From Anaerolineae bacterium (GTDB lineage Bacteria > Pseudomonadota > Alphaproteobacteria > DSM-16000 > Inquilinaceae): DNA of 32,431 bases. Positions within the stretch are counted from its first letter, which is position 1. Each line of letters starts with the position of its first letter. Both the position numbers and the translations under genes were made by a program. The DNA lies in the NCBI GenBank assembly GCA_028285185.1, contig JANQQD010000032.1, positions 1-32,431 of the forward strand. Reading direction: 5' to 3'. Below the pieces are notes generated by a model. It saw nothing but the letters and a program-made list of their open reading frames with translations, ran no database searches and had not been told where the DNA came from. Positions 1-8,679 of this stretch are shown in pieces.

Positions 1-182
1 TGCTGGAACTGGCCCGGCCGTTTGTCCGGCCGGACACTGTCCTGCTGTTTCCGAAGGGTCAAGATGTAGGCACGGAATTGACCGAAGCCACTAAACATAG
101 CATAGTGACGGTCGAGCGGGTTCAGAGCCTGACCAGCCCGGACGGGACAATCCTGCGCATTGGGGGAGACCAGCTTGTCTAA
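1..182 (+). CDS. rsmG: 16S rRNA (guanine-N7) methyltransferase RsmG, C-terminal fragment
   Basis: The frame starting at base 3 is open from the window edge to a TAA at 180-182. It encodes about 59 residues including LLFPKGQDVGTELTEA and a tail ending SPDGTILRIGGDQLV. This matches the C-terminal end of RsmG (GidB), the SAM-dependent enzyme that methylates a guanine in the 530 loop of 16S rRNA; the FPKGQ and late SxxxGxILRI elements are typical. The N-terminal part with the SAM site lies outside the window. The stop overlaps the most likely parA start (TTG at 175), which fits the usual rsmG-parA-parB operon. The gene is truncated only by the window edge. Confidence rests on the motif and on the order of neighbours. 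Confidence 0.85.
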   Translation, partial: LELARPFVRPDTVLLFPKGQDVGTELTEATKHSIVTVERVQSLTSPDGTILRIGGDQLV

Positions 183-1014
183 CGTTGTTGCCTTGGAGAC
201 GCGCCCCACCGCCGTCGGCAGACCGCCGGAGGCACCGCGAATCATTGCGATTGCGAACCAAAAGGGCGGCGTCGGCAAGACCACGACGACCATCAACCTG
301 GCGACGGCTCTGGCCTCGGTGGGGCGTCGGGTGCTGATCATCGATCTCGACCCCCAGGGCAACGCAAGCACCGGCGTGGGCCTGGAGCGGTCACAGCGCG
401 GCCCCGGCGCCTATGCGCTGTTGTTCGGCGAGACCACGATCGAGGAAGCGGCACAGCGCACAAGCATTCCACACCTGTCCATCATCCCGTCGACGATGGA
501 CCTGTCCGGTGCGGAGATCGAGCTGGTGAGTGCCGACAACCGCGAATACCGGCTGCGTAGAGCTCTGCGCGCCGAGGCGGTGGGGCAGGGCTTCCACTAT
601 ATTCTGATCGACTGCCCGCCGGCGCTCGGCCTGTTGACCCTCAACGCGCTGGTGTCTGCCGATGCCGTGCTGGTGCCGCTGCAGTGCGAGTTCTATGCGC
701 TGGAAGGCCTGAGCTATCTGACACGGACGATCGAGCGCGTGAAGCGGTCCCTGAATCCGGATCTCGATGTGCAGGGTGTCGTGCTGACCATGTTCGACCG
801 ACGCAACAACCTGTCCGATCTGGTGGCCAAGGATGTGCGCGACCATTTCGGCGCCAAGGTCTACAACACCGTCATCCCGCGCAATGTGAAGGTGTCGGAG
901 GCCCCGTCGCACGGCAAGCCCGTGCTGCTCTACGACATGCAGTGTGCGGGCTCGCGCGCCTACATCCACCTCGCAGGGGAGGTTCTGCGCCAGGAAGAAA
1001 GGCTATCGGCATGA
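175..1014 (+). CDS. parA: Chromosome-partitioning ATPase ParA (Soj family)
   Basis: ParA-type ATPase that, with ParB bound to parS, moves the replication origin region. From the TTG at 175 it has 279 residues, a normal length. The deviant Walker A motif KGGVGKTT is at about residues 30-37. It is followed by IIDLDPQGNASTG, the Walker B-like ILIDCPPALG, and the ParA-typical NVKVSEAPSHGKP near the C terminus. I chose the TTG at 175 because a GGGGGAG sequence at 162-168 lies six bases upstream. A TTG at 160 is also in frame, but that choice would place the Shine-Dalgarno sequence inside the gene. Translation is probably coupled to rsmG, since the start overlaps its stop. The TGA overlaps the parB ATG (ATGA at 1011-1014), so parA and parB are translationally coupled. 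Confidence 0.95.
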   Translation: MSNVVALETRPTAVGRPPEAPRIIAIANQKGGVGKTTTTINLATALASVGRRVLIIDLDPQGNASTGVGLERSQRGPGAYALLFGETTIEEAAQRTSIPHLSIIPSTMDLSGAEIELVSADNREYRLRRALRAEAVGQGFHYILIDCPPALGLLTLNALVSADAVLVPLQCEFYALEGLSYLTRTIERVKRSLNPDLDVQGVVLTMFDRRNNLSDLVAKDVRDHFGAKVYNTVIPRNVKVSEAPSHGKPVLLYDMQCAGSRAYIHLAGEVLRQEERLSA

Positions 1015-1925
1015 CCCCGGATGATGGCGGCCGCCGCCGCAACCAGCTCGGCCGCGGTCTGAGCGCCCTTTTCGGCGAAGAGGATCAGGTCCCTGCAGCG
1101 GCCGGCGAAACCGGGCAGCGCATGGTAGCGATCGACTGCCTGGCTCCAAGCCCGGCACAGCCGCGGCGGCGCTTCGATGAGGATGAGCTGGAAAGCCTGG
1201 CGCAGTCGATTCGCGAGAAGGGCGTGCTGCAGCCGCTGTTGGTGCGTCCGGCTGCCGGGCAGCCTGGGCACTTCCAGATCGTCGCCGGTGAACGGCGCTG
1301 GCGTGCGGCGCAGCGGGCGCAGCGTCACGAAATGCCGGTCATCGTTCGCGAGATGGATGACGGCGAGGCACTGCAGCTTGCGATCATCGAGAATGTCCAG
1401 CGGCAGGATCTCTCGCCCATCGAAGAGGCCGAAGGATACCGGAGGCTTTTGGACGAGTTCGGCTTCAGCCAGGATGCCGTGGCCAGGGTCGTGAGCAAGA
1501 GCCGAAGCCATATCGCCAATACCGTCCGGCTCTTGTCTTTGCCGGAAGGGGTCCGGGATATGGTCAGCCGAGACGGACTGACGGCTGGGCATGCACGGGC
1601 CCTCTTGTCCTGCCCCGATATAGATAAGGCGGCACAGACCGTCGTGGAACGGGGTCTCAATGTCCGCCAGACGGAGGAGCTGGCGCGGCAGCTGTCGGCG
1701 CCGTCCAGGCGCACATCGCGGCCGAACGGATCCCGTACATCACCAGCGCCGCGGGACGCGGACGTGATGGCGATCGAGGAAGAGCTGTCCACCCGCCTGG
1801 GCTTGCGCGTCAACATCCGCTCAGGCCAGGGACAGCACGGCGCCCTAACCATCCACTACAAGTCTTTGGAGCAGTTGGACGTCGTTCTGCAGCGGCTGAG
1901 TCAGACGCCGGCAATGGCAGGTTGA
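1011..1925 (+). CDS. parB: Chromosome-partitioning protein ParB (Spo0J family)
   Basis: DNA-binding CTPase that loads at parS and spreads along DNA. It is 304 residues long. An N-terminal basic stretch with LGRGLSALFGEE (about residues 12-23) is the usual ParA-contact region. Next come the ParB/sulfiredoxin-like nuclease-fold domain with the GERRWRA box and a helix-turn-helix around SQDAVARVVSKSRSHIANT. A short C-terminal dimerisation domain follows, beginning near AIEEELSTRLGLRV. The ATG at 1011 overlaps the parA stop, and AGGAAG lies just upstream. The open frame extends further upstream inside parA, but that is a shadow. Only 20 bases separate its stop from the converging holA stop. No canonical parS palindrome was noticed in this window. 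Confidence 0.95.
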   Translation: MTPDDGGRRRNQLGRGLSALFGEEDQVPAAAGETGQRMVAIDCLAPSPAQPRRRFDEDELESLAQSIREKGVLQPLLVRPAAGQPGHFQIVAGERRWRAAQRAQRHEMPVIVREMDDGEALQLAIIENVQRQDLSPIEEAEGYRRLLDEFGFSQDAVARVVSKSRSHIANTVRLLSLPEGVRDMVSRDGLTAGHARALLSCPDIDKAAQTVVERGLNVRQTEELARQLSAPSRRTSRPNGSRTSPAPRDADVMAIEEELSTRLGLRVNIRSGQGQHGALTIHYKSLEQLDVVLQRLSQTPAMAG

Positions 1926-1945
1926 CCGGATGGGTCGACCGGGCG

Positions 1946-2965
1946 CTATCGGGCCGGACGGCGGGCGGCGGCGATCTCCATCACTGCGCGTCCGGCCAGC
2001 AGCATGGCCGGCGCGCCCGTGCGCTTGCACTCCGCCTCCGCCGCGTTCAGCCGTTCGATGGCGGCGATCAACGCGGCGTCGGTCCAGGCGTCGAGATGGC
2101 GCCGGAACCGCGGCTGTTCCTTAAAGAACACGCGCAGGCTGCCCATCACCGAGTCCACGGCGTTGCCTGCGGCGACCCGCGCGGCGGCCAGATGCAGCCT
2201 GACGAAATGGCGCTGAACGGCGCGCAGCAGCCGGACCGGTGCCACCCCTTCACCCAGCAGCCGCCGAAGGGCACGGTCGGCATCCGCCGGTGAGCGGTCG
2301 GCGACAGCCAGGGCCAGTGCGTCCAGGGTCTGCTGGGCCGCATCGCCCACGCAGGCCTCCACATCGCTGGTGGCCACGCGGCTGTTCTGCCCCATGAAGA
2401 CGATCAGCTTCTCGATCTCGCGTTTGGCGAGGGCATGGTCTCCGACCAGCCGTTCCGCCAACAGTGCAACGGCATCGTCGTCAACGGCTAGGCCGGCATC
2501 GCGAAGCTGCCGCCGGGCATAGGCGGCCATGCCGGCGGCATCAGGCAGATAGCAGGGGATCGCCGCTGCCTTGCCCGACGATTCGCAGAACTTCCGAAGA
2601 GCGGATCTGGGCGGCAGATCGCCGCCTTCGACGATGATCAGCGCGTCACCGGTGGACCGCTCGACGGCCCGTTCCAGCGCCCCCGCCACGGCATCGCCAG
2701 CGCCACGCAAACGAATCGCCCGTCGGCCCCCCGTCAACGACAGACTGACAGCCTCGTCGGCCAGCCGGCCCGGTTCGGCCGTGGCCTCTTCCGTCGTCAA
2801 CACCACCAGGCGAAACGGGTCGTCCTTAGCGCCGATGACTTTGACCGTCAGCTGGTCGGCATACTCCCGGACCAGCCCCTGGTCCGGGCCGTAGAGCAGA
2901 ATCGCCGCGATACCGGGATCGGGTTCGGCGATGAAACGCTCAACGCGGTTGTTGGGGATCTTCAC
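1946..2965 (-). CDS. holA: DNA polymerase III, delta subunit HolA
   Basis: Delta subunit of the clamp loader, which opens the beta sliding clamp. It is 339 residues long, normal for the family. The N terminus MKIPNNRVERFIAEPDPG, then AILLYGPDQGLVREYAD, is characteristic of alphaproteobacterial HolA. The middle has the AAA+-like fold without a functional P-loop (expected for delta). The C-terminal helical collar contains LLRAVQRHFVRLH. It is the last gene of the DUF3576-leuS-lptE-holA run, starting 24 bases after the lptE stop, and converges with parB. This operon order is common in alphaproteobacteria. Confidence 0.9.
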   Translation of the reverse strand: MKIPNNRVERFIAEPDPGIAAILLYGPDQGLVREYADQLTVKVIGAKDDPFRLVVLTTEEATAEPGRLADEAVSLSLTGGRRAIRLRGAGDAVAGALERAVERSTGDALIIVEGGDLPPRSALRKFCESSGKAAAIPCYLPDAAGMAAYARRQLRDAGLAVDDDAVALLAERLVGDHALAKREIEKLIVFMGQNSRVATSDVEACVGDAAQQTLDALALAVADRSPADADRALRRLLGEGVAPVRLLRAVQRHFVRLHLAAARVAAGNAVDSVMGSLRVFFKEQPRFRRHLDAWTDAALIAAIERLNAAEAECKRTGAPAMLLAGRAVMEIAAARRPAR

Positions 2966-2989
2966 CAGGCGGCATTCCCCAGCTGTGGC

Positions 2990-3493
2990 CTACCCAGGCT
3001 GACGCTGGAAATAGAGTGCCAGTTGTGTACGGATGTCGTCACTGATCGCCTCCAATGCGCTCTCACGTGCATTTCGTTCGCTCGCCAGGGTCGCAAACTG
3101 GTCGTCCAGCACGTTGAAGCTCGCGGTCGCGGTCGACCGCCGCTGCATCAGAAGATCGTCCGTCGCCCGGTCCAGCAGCAGGAAGTTTGCAGTCACGTTC
3201 AGGTTGAACCGGGTGATCGTATCGTCGTCCTGAACCGCAAAGGCAGCGCGATCCTCGCTGAGGTCCACCACCAGACGATAGATCGGCTCAACCGCTTCTC
3301 CGGATGGATTCAGCCGCTCCATCAGGAAGCTGCGGAGCTGCTGGCCTTCGCGATCGGCGATGATGCCGACATCGACCAGGGCGAGCTCTTCCGACATCGC
3401 GCTGCCGGACGAGGTCGTGCCGTAAAGCGGCTGAAAGCCGCAGCCGGCCAACACTAGGCTGAGCGCCAGCAGTGTTCGCCTAGACCACGACAT
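2990..3493 (-). CDS. lptE: LPS-assembly lipoprotein LptE
   Basis: Outer-membrane lipoprotein that forms the plug of the LptD translocon, delivering lipopolysaccharide to the cell surface. It has 167 residues from the ATG at 3493. The short signal sequence ends in a lipobox, Leu-Ala-Gly-Cys, with Cys18, followed by GFQPLYG, which is typical of alphaproteobacterial LptE. The open frame runs 37 codons further upstream, but that part is a shadow of leuS. The chosen start gives a proper lipoprotein signal and overlaps the leuS stop by 14 bases, indicating translational coupling. Sequence conservation in the family is low, so the call rests on lipobox, size and the leuS-lptE-holA order. Confidence 0.85.
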   Translation of the reverse strand: MSWSRRTLLALSLVLAGCGFQPLYGTTSSGSAMSEELALVDVGIIADREGQQLRSFLMERLNPSGEAVEPIYRLVVDLSEDRAAFAVQDDDTITRFNLNVTANFLLLDRATDDLLMQRRSTATASFNVLDDQFATLASERNARESALEAISDDIRTQLALYFQRQPG

Positions 3494-6143
3494 TGACGAT
3501 CCGGTTCGGCACGACGACGACGCGCCGGACCGCCTTACCGGCAAGCGCCCGCTGCACACCGCCATCGGCCAGCGCCAGGTCTTCAGCCGTGCCGCTGTCG
3601 GCATCGCGCGGCAGCTCGATGGTGGCCCTCAATTTGCCGTTTACCTGCACTGCCACAGTCACCGTGTCATCGACGGTCAGTGCCGGATCCCAGTCCGGCC
3701 ATGACGCCTCGGCCACCAGCGAGTCGCCGCCCAGGACCTGCCACATCTCCTCGCACAGATGCGGGGTGATCGGGCCCAGCAGCAGCACCGTGGCCTCCAG
3801 CGCTTCGCGGAATGCCCAGGCCGCGCCGTCATCTTTGCCATCCAGCTCCGCGGCCTGATTGGTCAGTTCGCGGATGCGGGCAACCGCTCGGTTCAGCCGG
3901 AAAGCCTCGAAATCCTCGCCGACGGCCTTGATGGTCTTGTGAGTCTTGCGCCTGAGCGCCAGGGCGTTCTCGCCGAAGGCTTCGGGCGCGGCGGTCCCGC
4001 GCGGTGGCAGAGGATGCGCGGGCTCGGTGACCAGCCGCCACACGCGGTTGAGGTAGCGCCACGCCCCCTCGATGCCGGCATCGGTCCATTCCAGATCGCG
4101 CTCCGGTGGGCTGTCGGACAACAGCAGCAACCGGGCCGTATCCGCGCCATAGGTGTCGACGACCCGCTCCAGGCCGACCACGTTCTTGCGCGATTTGCTC
4201 ATCTTCTCCGTGCGGCCGACGGTGACGGGCTCACCGTCGGCGATGCGCACAACCCCGCCGTCGCGGCTTTCCACCTCTTCCGGATACAGCCATTCCCCGG
4301 CAGCATCGCTGTAGGTCTCGTGGCAAACCATCCCCTGAGTCATCAGGGCGGCGAAGGGCTCCTTCACATCGGTATAGCCGCAGGCCCCGAGCGCCCGCAT
4401 GAAGAACCGGGAATAGAGCAGGTGCAGAACCGCGTGCTCGATGCCGCCGATATACTGGTCGACCGGCATCCAGTAATCGGCATCGGCGCGGTCGAAGGCC
4501 GTGTCCGCTTTCGGCGAGCAATATCTGAGGAAGTACCAGGACGATTCGACGAAGGTGTCGAAGGTGTCGGTCTCCCGCACCGCTGGCCGGCCGCAGCTCG
4601 GGCATGGCACGTGTTTCCAGGTCGGGTGATGGTCCAGCGGATTGCCGGGGCGGTCGAAGTTGACATCGTGCGGCAGCTCCACGGGCAGATCCGCCTCCGG
4701 CACCGGCACGACGCCGCAGTCGGCGCAATGGATCACCGGAATGGGGCATCCCCAGTACCGCTGGCGCGACACGCCCCAGTCGCGCAGGCGGTACCCGATC
4801 GACGGTTCGCCCGAGTCGCGCCCCGCCAGACCGGCGATGGCGATCTCCTTCGCCTCGCTGACCGAGAGCGCGGGCCGGTCCGTCAGATCGCCGAGATCAT
4901 AGCCATAGGTCTCGGCGTCGGTGGCCGAAAAGGCCGTGTCGGCGACATGGAACAGGACCTCGCCGTCGACCGTCGCGATGCCGGCGCCGGCATCGAACAG
5001 CGCCTGCGTCTCAGTCGGCAAGGCGGCGAATGCCTCGTCGTCCAGGCGCCGGACCGTTGTCGGCCACAGCACGGGCCGAACCGTCAGGCCGTATTTGCGG
5101 GCGAAATCCAGGTCGCGCTGGTCGTGCGCGGGGCAGCCGAAGATGGCGCCCGTGCCGTATTCCATCAGCACGAAATTGGCCACATAGATCGGCAGTTCGC
5201 GGCCATCGAACGGATGGATGGCGCGCAGGCCCGTGTCGTAGCCCTGCTTCTCCGCCGTCTCGATCGCCTCTTCGCTGGTGCCCAGCCGCCGGCATTCGGC
5301 GATGAATTCCGCGAGCCGTGGGTCGGCGGCGCCTGCTTCTTCTGACAGTGGATGATCGGGGGAGAGGGCGCAGAAGCTGGCGCCGAAGATCGTGTCGGGC
5401 CGCGTGGTGAACACCTCAAGCTGGTCGTCGCGACCCTGCAGCCGGAACCGCATGCGCGCACCGACCGACCGGCCGATCCAGTTGGCCTGCATCACGCGGA
5501 CCCGATCGGGCCAGCGGTCCAGGGTCGCGATGTCGTCCAACAGCTCGTCGGCGAATTCTGTGATGCGCAGGAACCACTGCGTGAGCTTGCGCTTCTCCAC
5601 CAGCGCGCCGGACCGCCAGCCGCGCCCTTCGATCACCTGCTCGTTGGCAAGCACCGTATGCTCGACCGGATCCCAGTTGACCGTCGATTCCTTGCGATAG
5701 GCGAGCCCGGCCTTCAGGAAGTCGAGGAACATCTTCTGTTCGTGGCGGTAATAGTCCGGCGTGCAGGTCGCCACTTCCCGGTCCCAGTCGTAGGCGAGAC
5801 CGATCATGCGCAACTGTTCGCCCATCACGCGGATGTTCTCGAACGTCCACTCCGCCGGGTGGACCCGGCTGGCGATGGCTGCGTTTTCCGCCGGCAGGCC
5901 GAACGCGTCCCATCCCATCGGGTGCAGGACGTTGAACCCCCGCGCCCGCTTGTAGCGGGCGACCACATCGCCGATGGCGTAATTCCGCACATGGCCGACA
6001 TGCAGCCGGCCCGACGGATAGGGGAACATCTCCAGGATGTAGAATTTGGGGCGCGACGGATCGGTCGTTGCCGTGAACGTGCCGCGCTCGTTCCACACGG
6101 CCTGCCATTTGGGTTCGCTGTCGCGGAAGTTATAACGCGCCAT
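3480..6143 (-). CDS. leuS: Leucyl-tRNA synthetase
   Basis: Class I aminoacyl-tRNA synthetase charging tRNA-Leu. It has 887 residues, close to the bacterial norm. The class I signature is [15 protein letters not shown], with HVGH at residues 48-51. The CP1 editing domain contains [10 protein letters not shown]. The zinc-ribbon-like CxxC pairs (CADCG and CPSCG) and the KMSKS loop ([12 protein letters not shown], around residues 645-655) follow, then the anticodon-binding domain. The C terminus overlaps lptE. It lies downstream of the DUF3576 gene with an 89-base gap. Everything expected for catalysis is present. Large antisense open frames in this region are codon-bias shadows. Confidence 0.98.
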   Translation of the reverse strand: MARYNFRDSEPKWQAVWNERGTFTATTDPSRPKFYILEMFPYPSGRLHVGHVRNYAIGDVVARYKRARGFNVLHPMGWDAFGLPAENAAIASRVHPAEWTFENIRVMGEQLRMIGLAYDWDREVATCTPDYYRHEQKMFLDFLKAGLAYRKESTVNWDPVEHTVLANEQVIEGRGWRSGALVEKRKLTQWFLRITEFADELLDDIATLDRWPDRVRVMQANWIGRSVGARMRFRLQGRDDQLEVFTTRPDTIFGASFCALSPDHPLSEEAGAADPRLAEFIAECRRLGTSEEAIETAEKQGYDTGLRAIHPFDGRELPIYVANFVLMEYGTGAIFGCPAHDQRDLDFARKYGLTVRPVLWPTTVRRLDDEAFAALPTETQALFDAGAGIATVDGEVLFHVADTAFSATDAETYGYDLGDLTDRPALSVSEAKEIAIAGLAGRDSGEPSIGYRLRDWGVSRQRYWGCPIPVIHCADCGVVPVPEADLPVELPHDVNFDRPGNPLDHHPTWKHVPCPSCGRPAVRETDTFDTFVESSWYFLRYCSPKADTAFDRADADYWMPVDQYIGGIEHAVLHLLYSRFFMRALGACGYTDVKEPFAALMTQGMVCHETYSDAAGEWLYPEEVESRDGGVVRIADGEPVTVGRTEKMSKSRKNVVGLERVVDTYGADTARLLLLSDSPPERDLEWTDAGIEGAWRYLNRVWRLVTEPAHPLPPRGTAAPEAFGENALALRRKTHKTIKAVGEDFEAFRLNRAVARIRELTNQAAELDGKDDGAAWAFREALEATVLLLGPITPHLCEEMWQVLGGDSLVAEASWPDWDPALTVDDTVTVAVQVNGKLRATIELPRDADSGTAEDLALADGGVQRALAGKAVRRVVVVPNRIVNVVV

Positions 6144-6232
6144 CGCCGAGATCCGGGTCCTGATCGCTGCAGGGTGCGACGGCCCACCGCCGCTGACTGA
6201 AGGGTTGCCGCAGTGTGCCCGAATCGATTCGC

Positions 6233-6820
6233 TTATTCACTCGCCGCAGACGCAACGCGAAGCTCGCGGGCGCGCGTCAGAATCGCATCTTCGATTGCCG
6301 TAACCGTGCCCGGTTCCACCGCCGCGTCCAGCCAGGCCCCGCTTTCGTCGCGGGACTGACGGAAGACCGCAACGCGAATGCCGTCGGCGCGAAGCTGGCG
6401 GTCGAGAATGAAGACATTCAGCTTGAACCGGTCGTTCGGCGTCTCCGGCGGGGTATGCCAGTCGGTGATGATGACGCCGCCGAACGGATCGGCCGACGCC
6501 ATGGGCATGAAGGCGACCGTGTCCAGGCTCGCGCGCCAGAGGAAGCTGTTGACCCCGATGCCGCCGCCGGCCGCATCCTCGTCGCCGTCGCCATCTCCCG
6601 AGCCGAACAGGGTGATGCCCCCGTCGCCGCCGAACACGCTGCCGGTGGCCGGTGCCGGCCCCTGACGCCGATTCGGGAAATCCTCCTCCCCGCCGGAACA
6701 GGCGGCAAGGGCGATGCAGGCGGCGAACGCCGTCGTCGCCACCACAGCGGCCCGGGTGCGCCGCACCGGTGTGCGGCCCGTGGTACGAATCATAGGCGGA
6801 TGGTTTAGTCGATTCAGCAT
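6233..6820 (-). CDS. DUF3576 family lipoprotein, function unknown
   Basis: Predicted lipoprotein of 195 residues from the ATG at 6820. A basic N terminus and hydrophobic segment lead to a lipobox Leu-Ala-Ala-Cys with Cys41. A Gly/Asp-rich linker follows (about residues 60-85). The conserved domain starts around [20 protein letters not shown] and contains [12 protein letters not shown] and a C-terminal [10 protein letters not shown]. These are the marks of DUF3576, a family regularly found upstream of leuS in alphaproteobacteria; its role is not known to me. The open frame continues 31 codons upstream, but that stretch overlaps the promoter region. A later ATG at 6793 would also keep the signal peptide. 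It is probably the first gene of the leuS-lptE-holA operon. Confidence 0.8.
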   Translation of the reverse strand: MLNRLNHPPMIRTTGRTPVRRTRAAVVATTAFAACIALAACSGGEEDFPNRRQGPAPATGSVFGGDGGITLFGSGDGDGDEDAAGGGIGVNSFLWRASLDTVAFMPMASADPFGGVIITDWHTPPETPNDRFKLNVFILDRQLRADGIRVAVFRQSRDESGAWLDAAVEPGTVTAIEDAILTRARELRVASAASE

Positions 6821-6884
6821 CGTCGCATTCCAGGGACGCTGCCCCTCGGTGTCAGTGAGTCGCTCGGGGACACGACGCCGACGG

Positions 6885-6913
6885 GCTATACTGGCTTGAT
6901 GAATACAATGCAA
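6885..6913 (-). promoter_or_regulatory. Candidate sigma-70-type promoter for the DUF3576-leuS-lptE-holA operon
   Basis: Read on the minus strand, TTGCAT (6913-6908) and TATAGC (6890-6885) are separated by exactly 17 bases. The -10 box is about 65 bases upstream of the chosen DUF3576 start. The match to consensus is partial (about 3 of 6 and 4 of 6), so the call rests mainly on spacing and position. The 356-base gap between this gene and the divergent porin at 7177 contains this site and the porin promoter candidate; I see no credible gene in it. Confidence 0.4.
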
Positions 6914-7027
6914 TCCAATGGGACAACGGAATGCGGCAAGGGCGTGGCCGACTTGGGCGGTTTGCCCATCGATTCTGCCCAGCCGCGAGCCCAGTGTTGC
7001 ATCCGGGCCACAATGCTGCAGAAATGT

Positions 7028-7078
7028 CGCAAGTTTGCGGCAACATCCGTTGACCCTTGGATAACAGCGGATTAAGCA
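7028..7078 (+). promoter_or_regulatory. Candidate promoter and operator-like dyad of porin 1
   Basis: TTGACC at 7050-7055 is a good -35 element. A 17-base spacer leads to a weak -10 (TAAGCA, 7073-7078) about 100 bases before the porin start. Just upstream, CGCAA-GT-TTGCG (7028-7039) is a small perfect dyad of 5-base arms that could bind a regulator. The leader between about 7085 and 7162 contains no recognised RNA structure. Confidence 0.35.
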
Positions 7079-7176
7079 GTTTCATGTCTGAGCGCGCGGT
7101 CATTCGCCGCCTTGCCGCGTCGGCAGTCGAGTGCGAATGGACCAAGTAAACAAGTCCGAGTCAGGAGAGACCAAAA

Positions 7177-8421
7177 ATGCGCAAAGTGCTATTGGGGACC
7201 ACGGCGTTGGCGGCGACGGCTCTGGCAGCCGGTGCTGCGCAGGCGCAGTGGGACGTTAGCGTCGGCGGCTTCCACAACCAGTGGTTCGGTTTTGGCCAGA
7301 ACAACACCGATCAGCGGCTCCAGTCGTTCGATCAGTGGACCAACACTGAAATCATCTTCAACGGCCGCAACACGCTGGACAACGGCATTACCTTCGGGTT
7401 CCAGGTGCAGCTCGAAGGCAACAGCCAGGGCGGCGGTGACCAGATCGACGAAAGCTTCATGTTCATCCAGAGCGCGGAGCTCGGTCGCATCCAGCTGGGG
7501 TCGGAGAACTCCGCCGGTTATGCGATGACGATCACGTCGCCGAATGTTGGCCTGCCGATCAACTCCGGTTCGCAGACCCAGCACGTTGCGAACCCGACGG
7601 GTGGCGCGCTGTTTCGCTCGCCTTTCGGTTCGACGGCGCTGGAGCCGGCCGGTGACAACGACGGCCAGAAGCTGACCTACTTCACCCCGCGTTGGTCGGG
7701 CTTCCAGTTCGGTGTCTCGTATCTGCCGGACGTCGACCCGACGGGCGGTGACGTCAACGGTCTTAAGACTGACGATGTGGTCGGCACCTACAACCAGGGC
7801 GTCTCGCTCGGTGCCAACTTCGTCGACAGCTTCGGTCCGGTCGATGTCGGCGTGTCCGGCGGCCTCTTCTGGGCGGAAGGTCCGAATGGTCAGGGCGACT
7901 TCGTGGACGCCTATGGTCCGGGAACGGGCATCACCCGCAGCGTCGGCGAAGACTTCTGGGCCTGGTCAGTGGGCGGCGAAGTTTCCTGGGCTGGCATCAC
8001 GGTCGGCGGTTCGTACGCCAAGGTCGAAGAGGGTCGTCTGACCACCGTCAACGCGGCGAACTCGACCATCGCTGGCGTGTCGTCGACGGAGGGTGACGGC
8101 TGGGATATCGGTATCGCTTACGAGCAAGGTCCCTGGGGCTTCAGCATCAACTACTACCAAGGTGTTGAGAAGGGCGTGCTGAACGTACCTGACAACCGTT
8201 TCCACCAGTCCGTGGTCGGTAACATCCGTTACGATCTGGCGCCGGGCGTAAGCCTGATCGGTGCGATCGGTGCGTCGGAGTTCGAGGCGGAAGACGACAC
8301 GGTGCGTGGCGGCGGTGCCGTTGCCCCGATCTTTGCGACGGGCGGTGTCGTTCGCGGCAACCGCGGCGTCGACGACAATGCCGGCATCTTCGTCACCGGT
8401 GGCGTGGCACTGTCGTTCTAA
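7177..8421 (+). CDS. Outer-membrane porin (Gram-negative porin superfamily), copy 1
   Basis: Predicted trimeric beta-barrel porin for passive diffusion across the outer membrane; 414 residues. An N-terminal Sec signal peptide ends in Ala-Gln-Ala (residues 21-23), and the mature protein begins QWDVSVGGFH. The body shows alternating amphipathic strands rich in Gly, Asn, Asp and aromatic residues. It ends in VTGGVALSF, with the terminal Phe expected for BAM recognition. A strong AGGAGAG at 7163-7169 precedes the ATG, and a clear terminator follows, so it is probably expressed alone and strongly. It is closely similar along its whole length to the porin at 10794 (by eye roughly three quarters identical), including the identical segment GVVRGNRGVDDNAGIFVTGG near the end. 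Substrate specificity cannot be read from the sequence. Confidence 0.92.
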   Translation: MRKVLLGTTALAATALAAGAAQAQWDVSVGGFHNQWFGFGQNNTDQRLQSFDQWTNTEIIFNGRNTLDNGITFGFQVQLEGNSQGGGDQIDESFMFIQSAELGRIQLGSENSAGYAMTITSPNVGLPINSGSQTQHVANPTGGALFRSPFGSTALEPAGDNDGQKLTYFTPRWSGFQFGVSYLPDVDPTGGDVNGLKTDDVVGTYNQGVSLGANFVDSFGPVDVGVSGGLFWAEGPNGQGDFVDAYGPGTGITRSVGEDFWAWSVGGEVSWAGITVGGSYAKVEEGRLTTVNAANSTIAGVSSTEGDGWDIGIAYEQGPWGFSINYYQGVEKGVLNVPDNRFHQSVVGNIRYDLAPGVSLIGAIGASEFEAEDDTVRGGGAVAPIFATGGVVRGNRGVDDNAGIFVTGGVALSF

Positions 8422-8451
8422 TCGAATAACGGGCTGTCCAACAACTTCGTC

Positions 8452-8480
8452 GGGGGCGCTTTATGCGCCCCCTTTTCTTT
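8452..8480 (+). terminator. Rho-independent terminator of porin 1
   Basis: A perfect 8-bp stem, GGGGGCGC (8452-8459) with GCGCCCCC (8465-8472), encloses a 5-base loop and is followed by TTTTCTTT. It begins 30 bases after the porin stop codon. It separates the porin transcript from the downstream sulfotransferase genes. Confidence 0.9.
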
Positions 8481-8581
8481 GGCGGCCATTCGCGCCTTCC
8501 GCCGGACAGAGCGGATCACCATTGACCTGTGCGGGAGTTTTCACGGCGCTGCGCCTGGCATGGCGAAGCGGCGCCAGCGTC

Positions 8582-8601
8582 CGGTGACGTGTGTGTCACC
8601 G
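8582..8601. promoter_or_regulatory. Operator-like inverted repeat upstream of sulfotransferase 1
   Basis: CGGTGAC (8582-8588) and GTCACCG (8595-8601) are perfect 7-base arms around a GTGTGT spacer, about 80 bases before the sulfotransferase 1 start. The TGA/TCA half sites recall CRP/FNR-like boxes, but the spacing is two bases too long for a classical CRP site. It may be an operator for the sulfotransferase genes; no clear -35/-10 pair is evident beside it. Confidence 0.3.
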
Positions 8602-8679
8602 TCGACCGGGTAGAACAGGGACCCTCACCCGTGTAGATCGGGAAGGCTGGCTGGAACGATCCAGCGGAGGGAGACCGAC

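Noticed and set aside
1-1925. parS site expected near parAB
   Set aside because: I looked for a TGTTTCACGTGAAACA-like palindrome and saw none in this region. parS sites are often several kilobases away, so absence here means little.
3759-5345. 528-codon open frame on the plus strand
   Set aside because: It is antisense to leuS, which has all catalytic motifs. The translated sequence is Arg/Gly/His-rich with no family features, a typical GC-bias shadow.
6852-7145. 97-codon minus-strand frame in the porin upstream region
   Set aside because: No family features and no ribosome-binding site. It overlaps the promoter candidates of both divergent genes.
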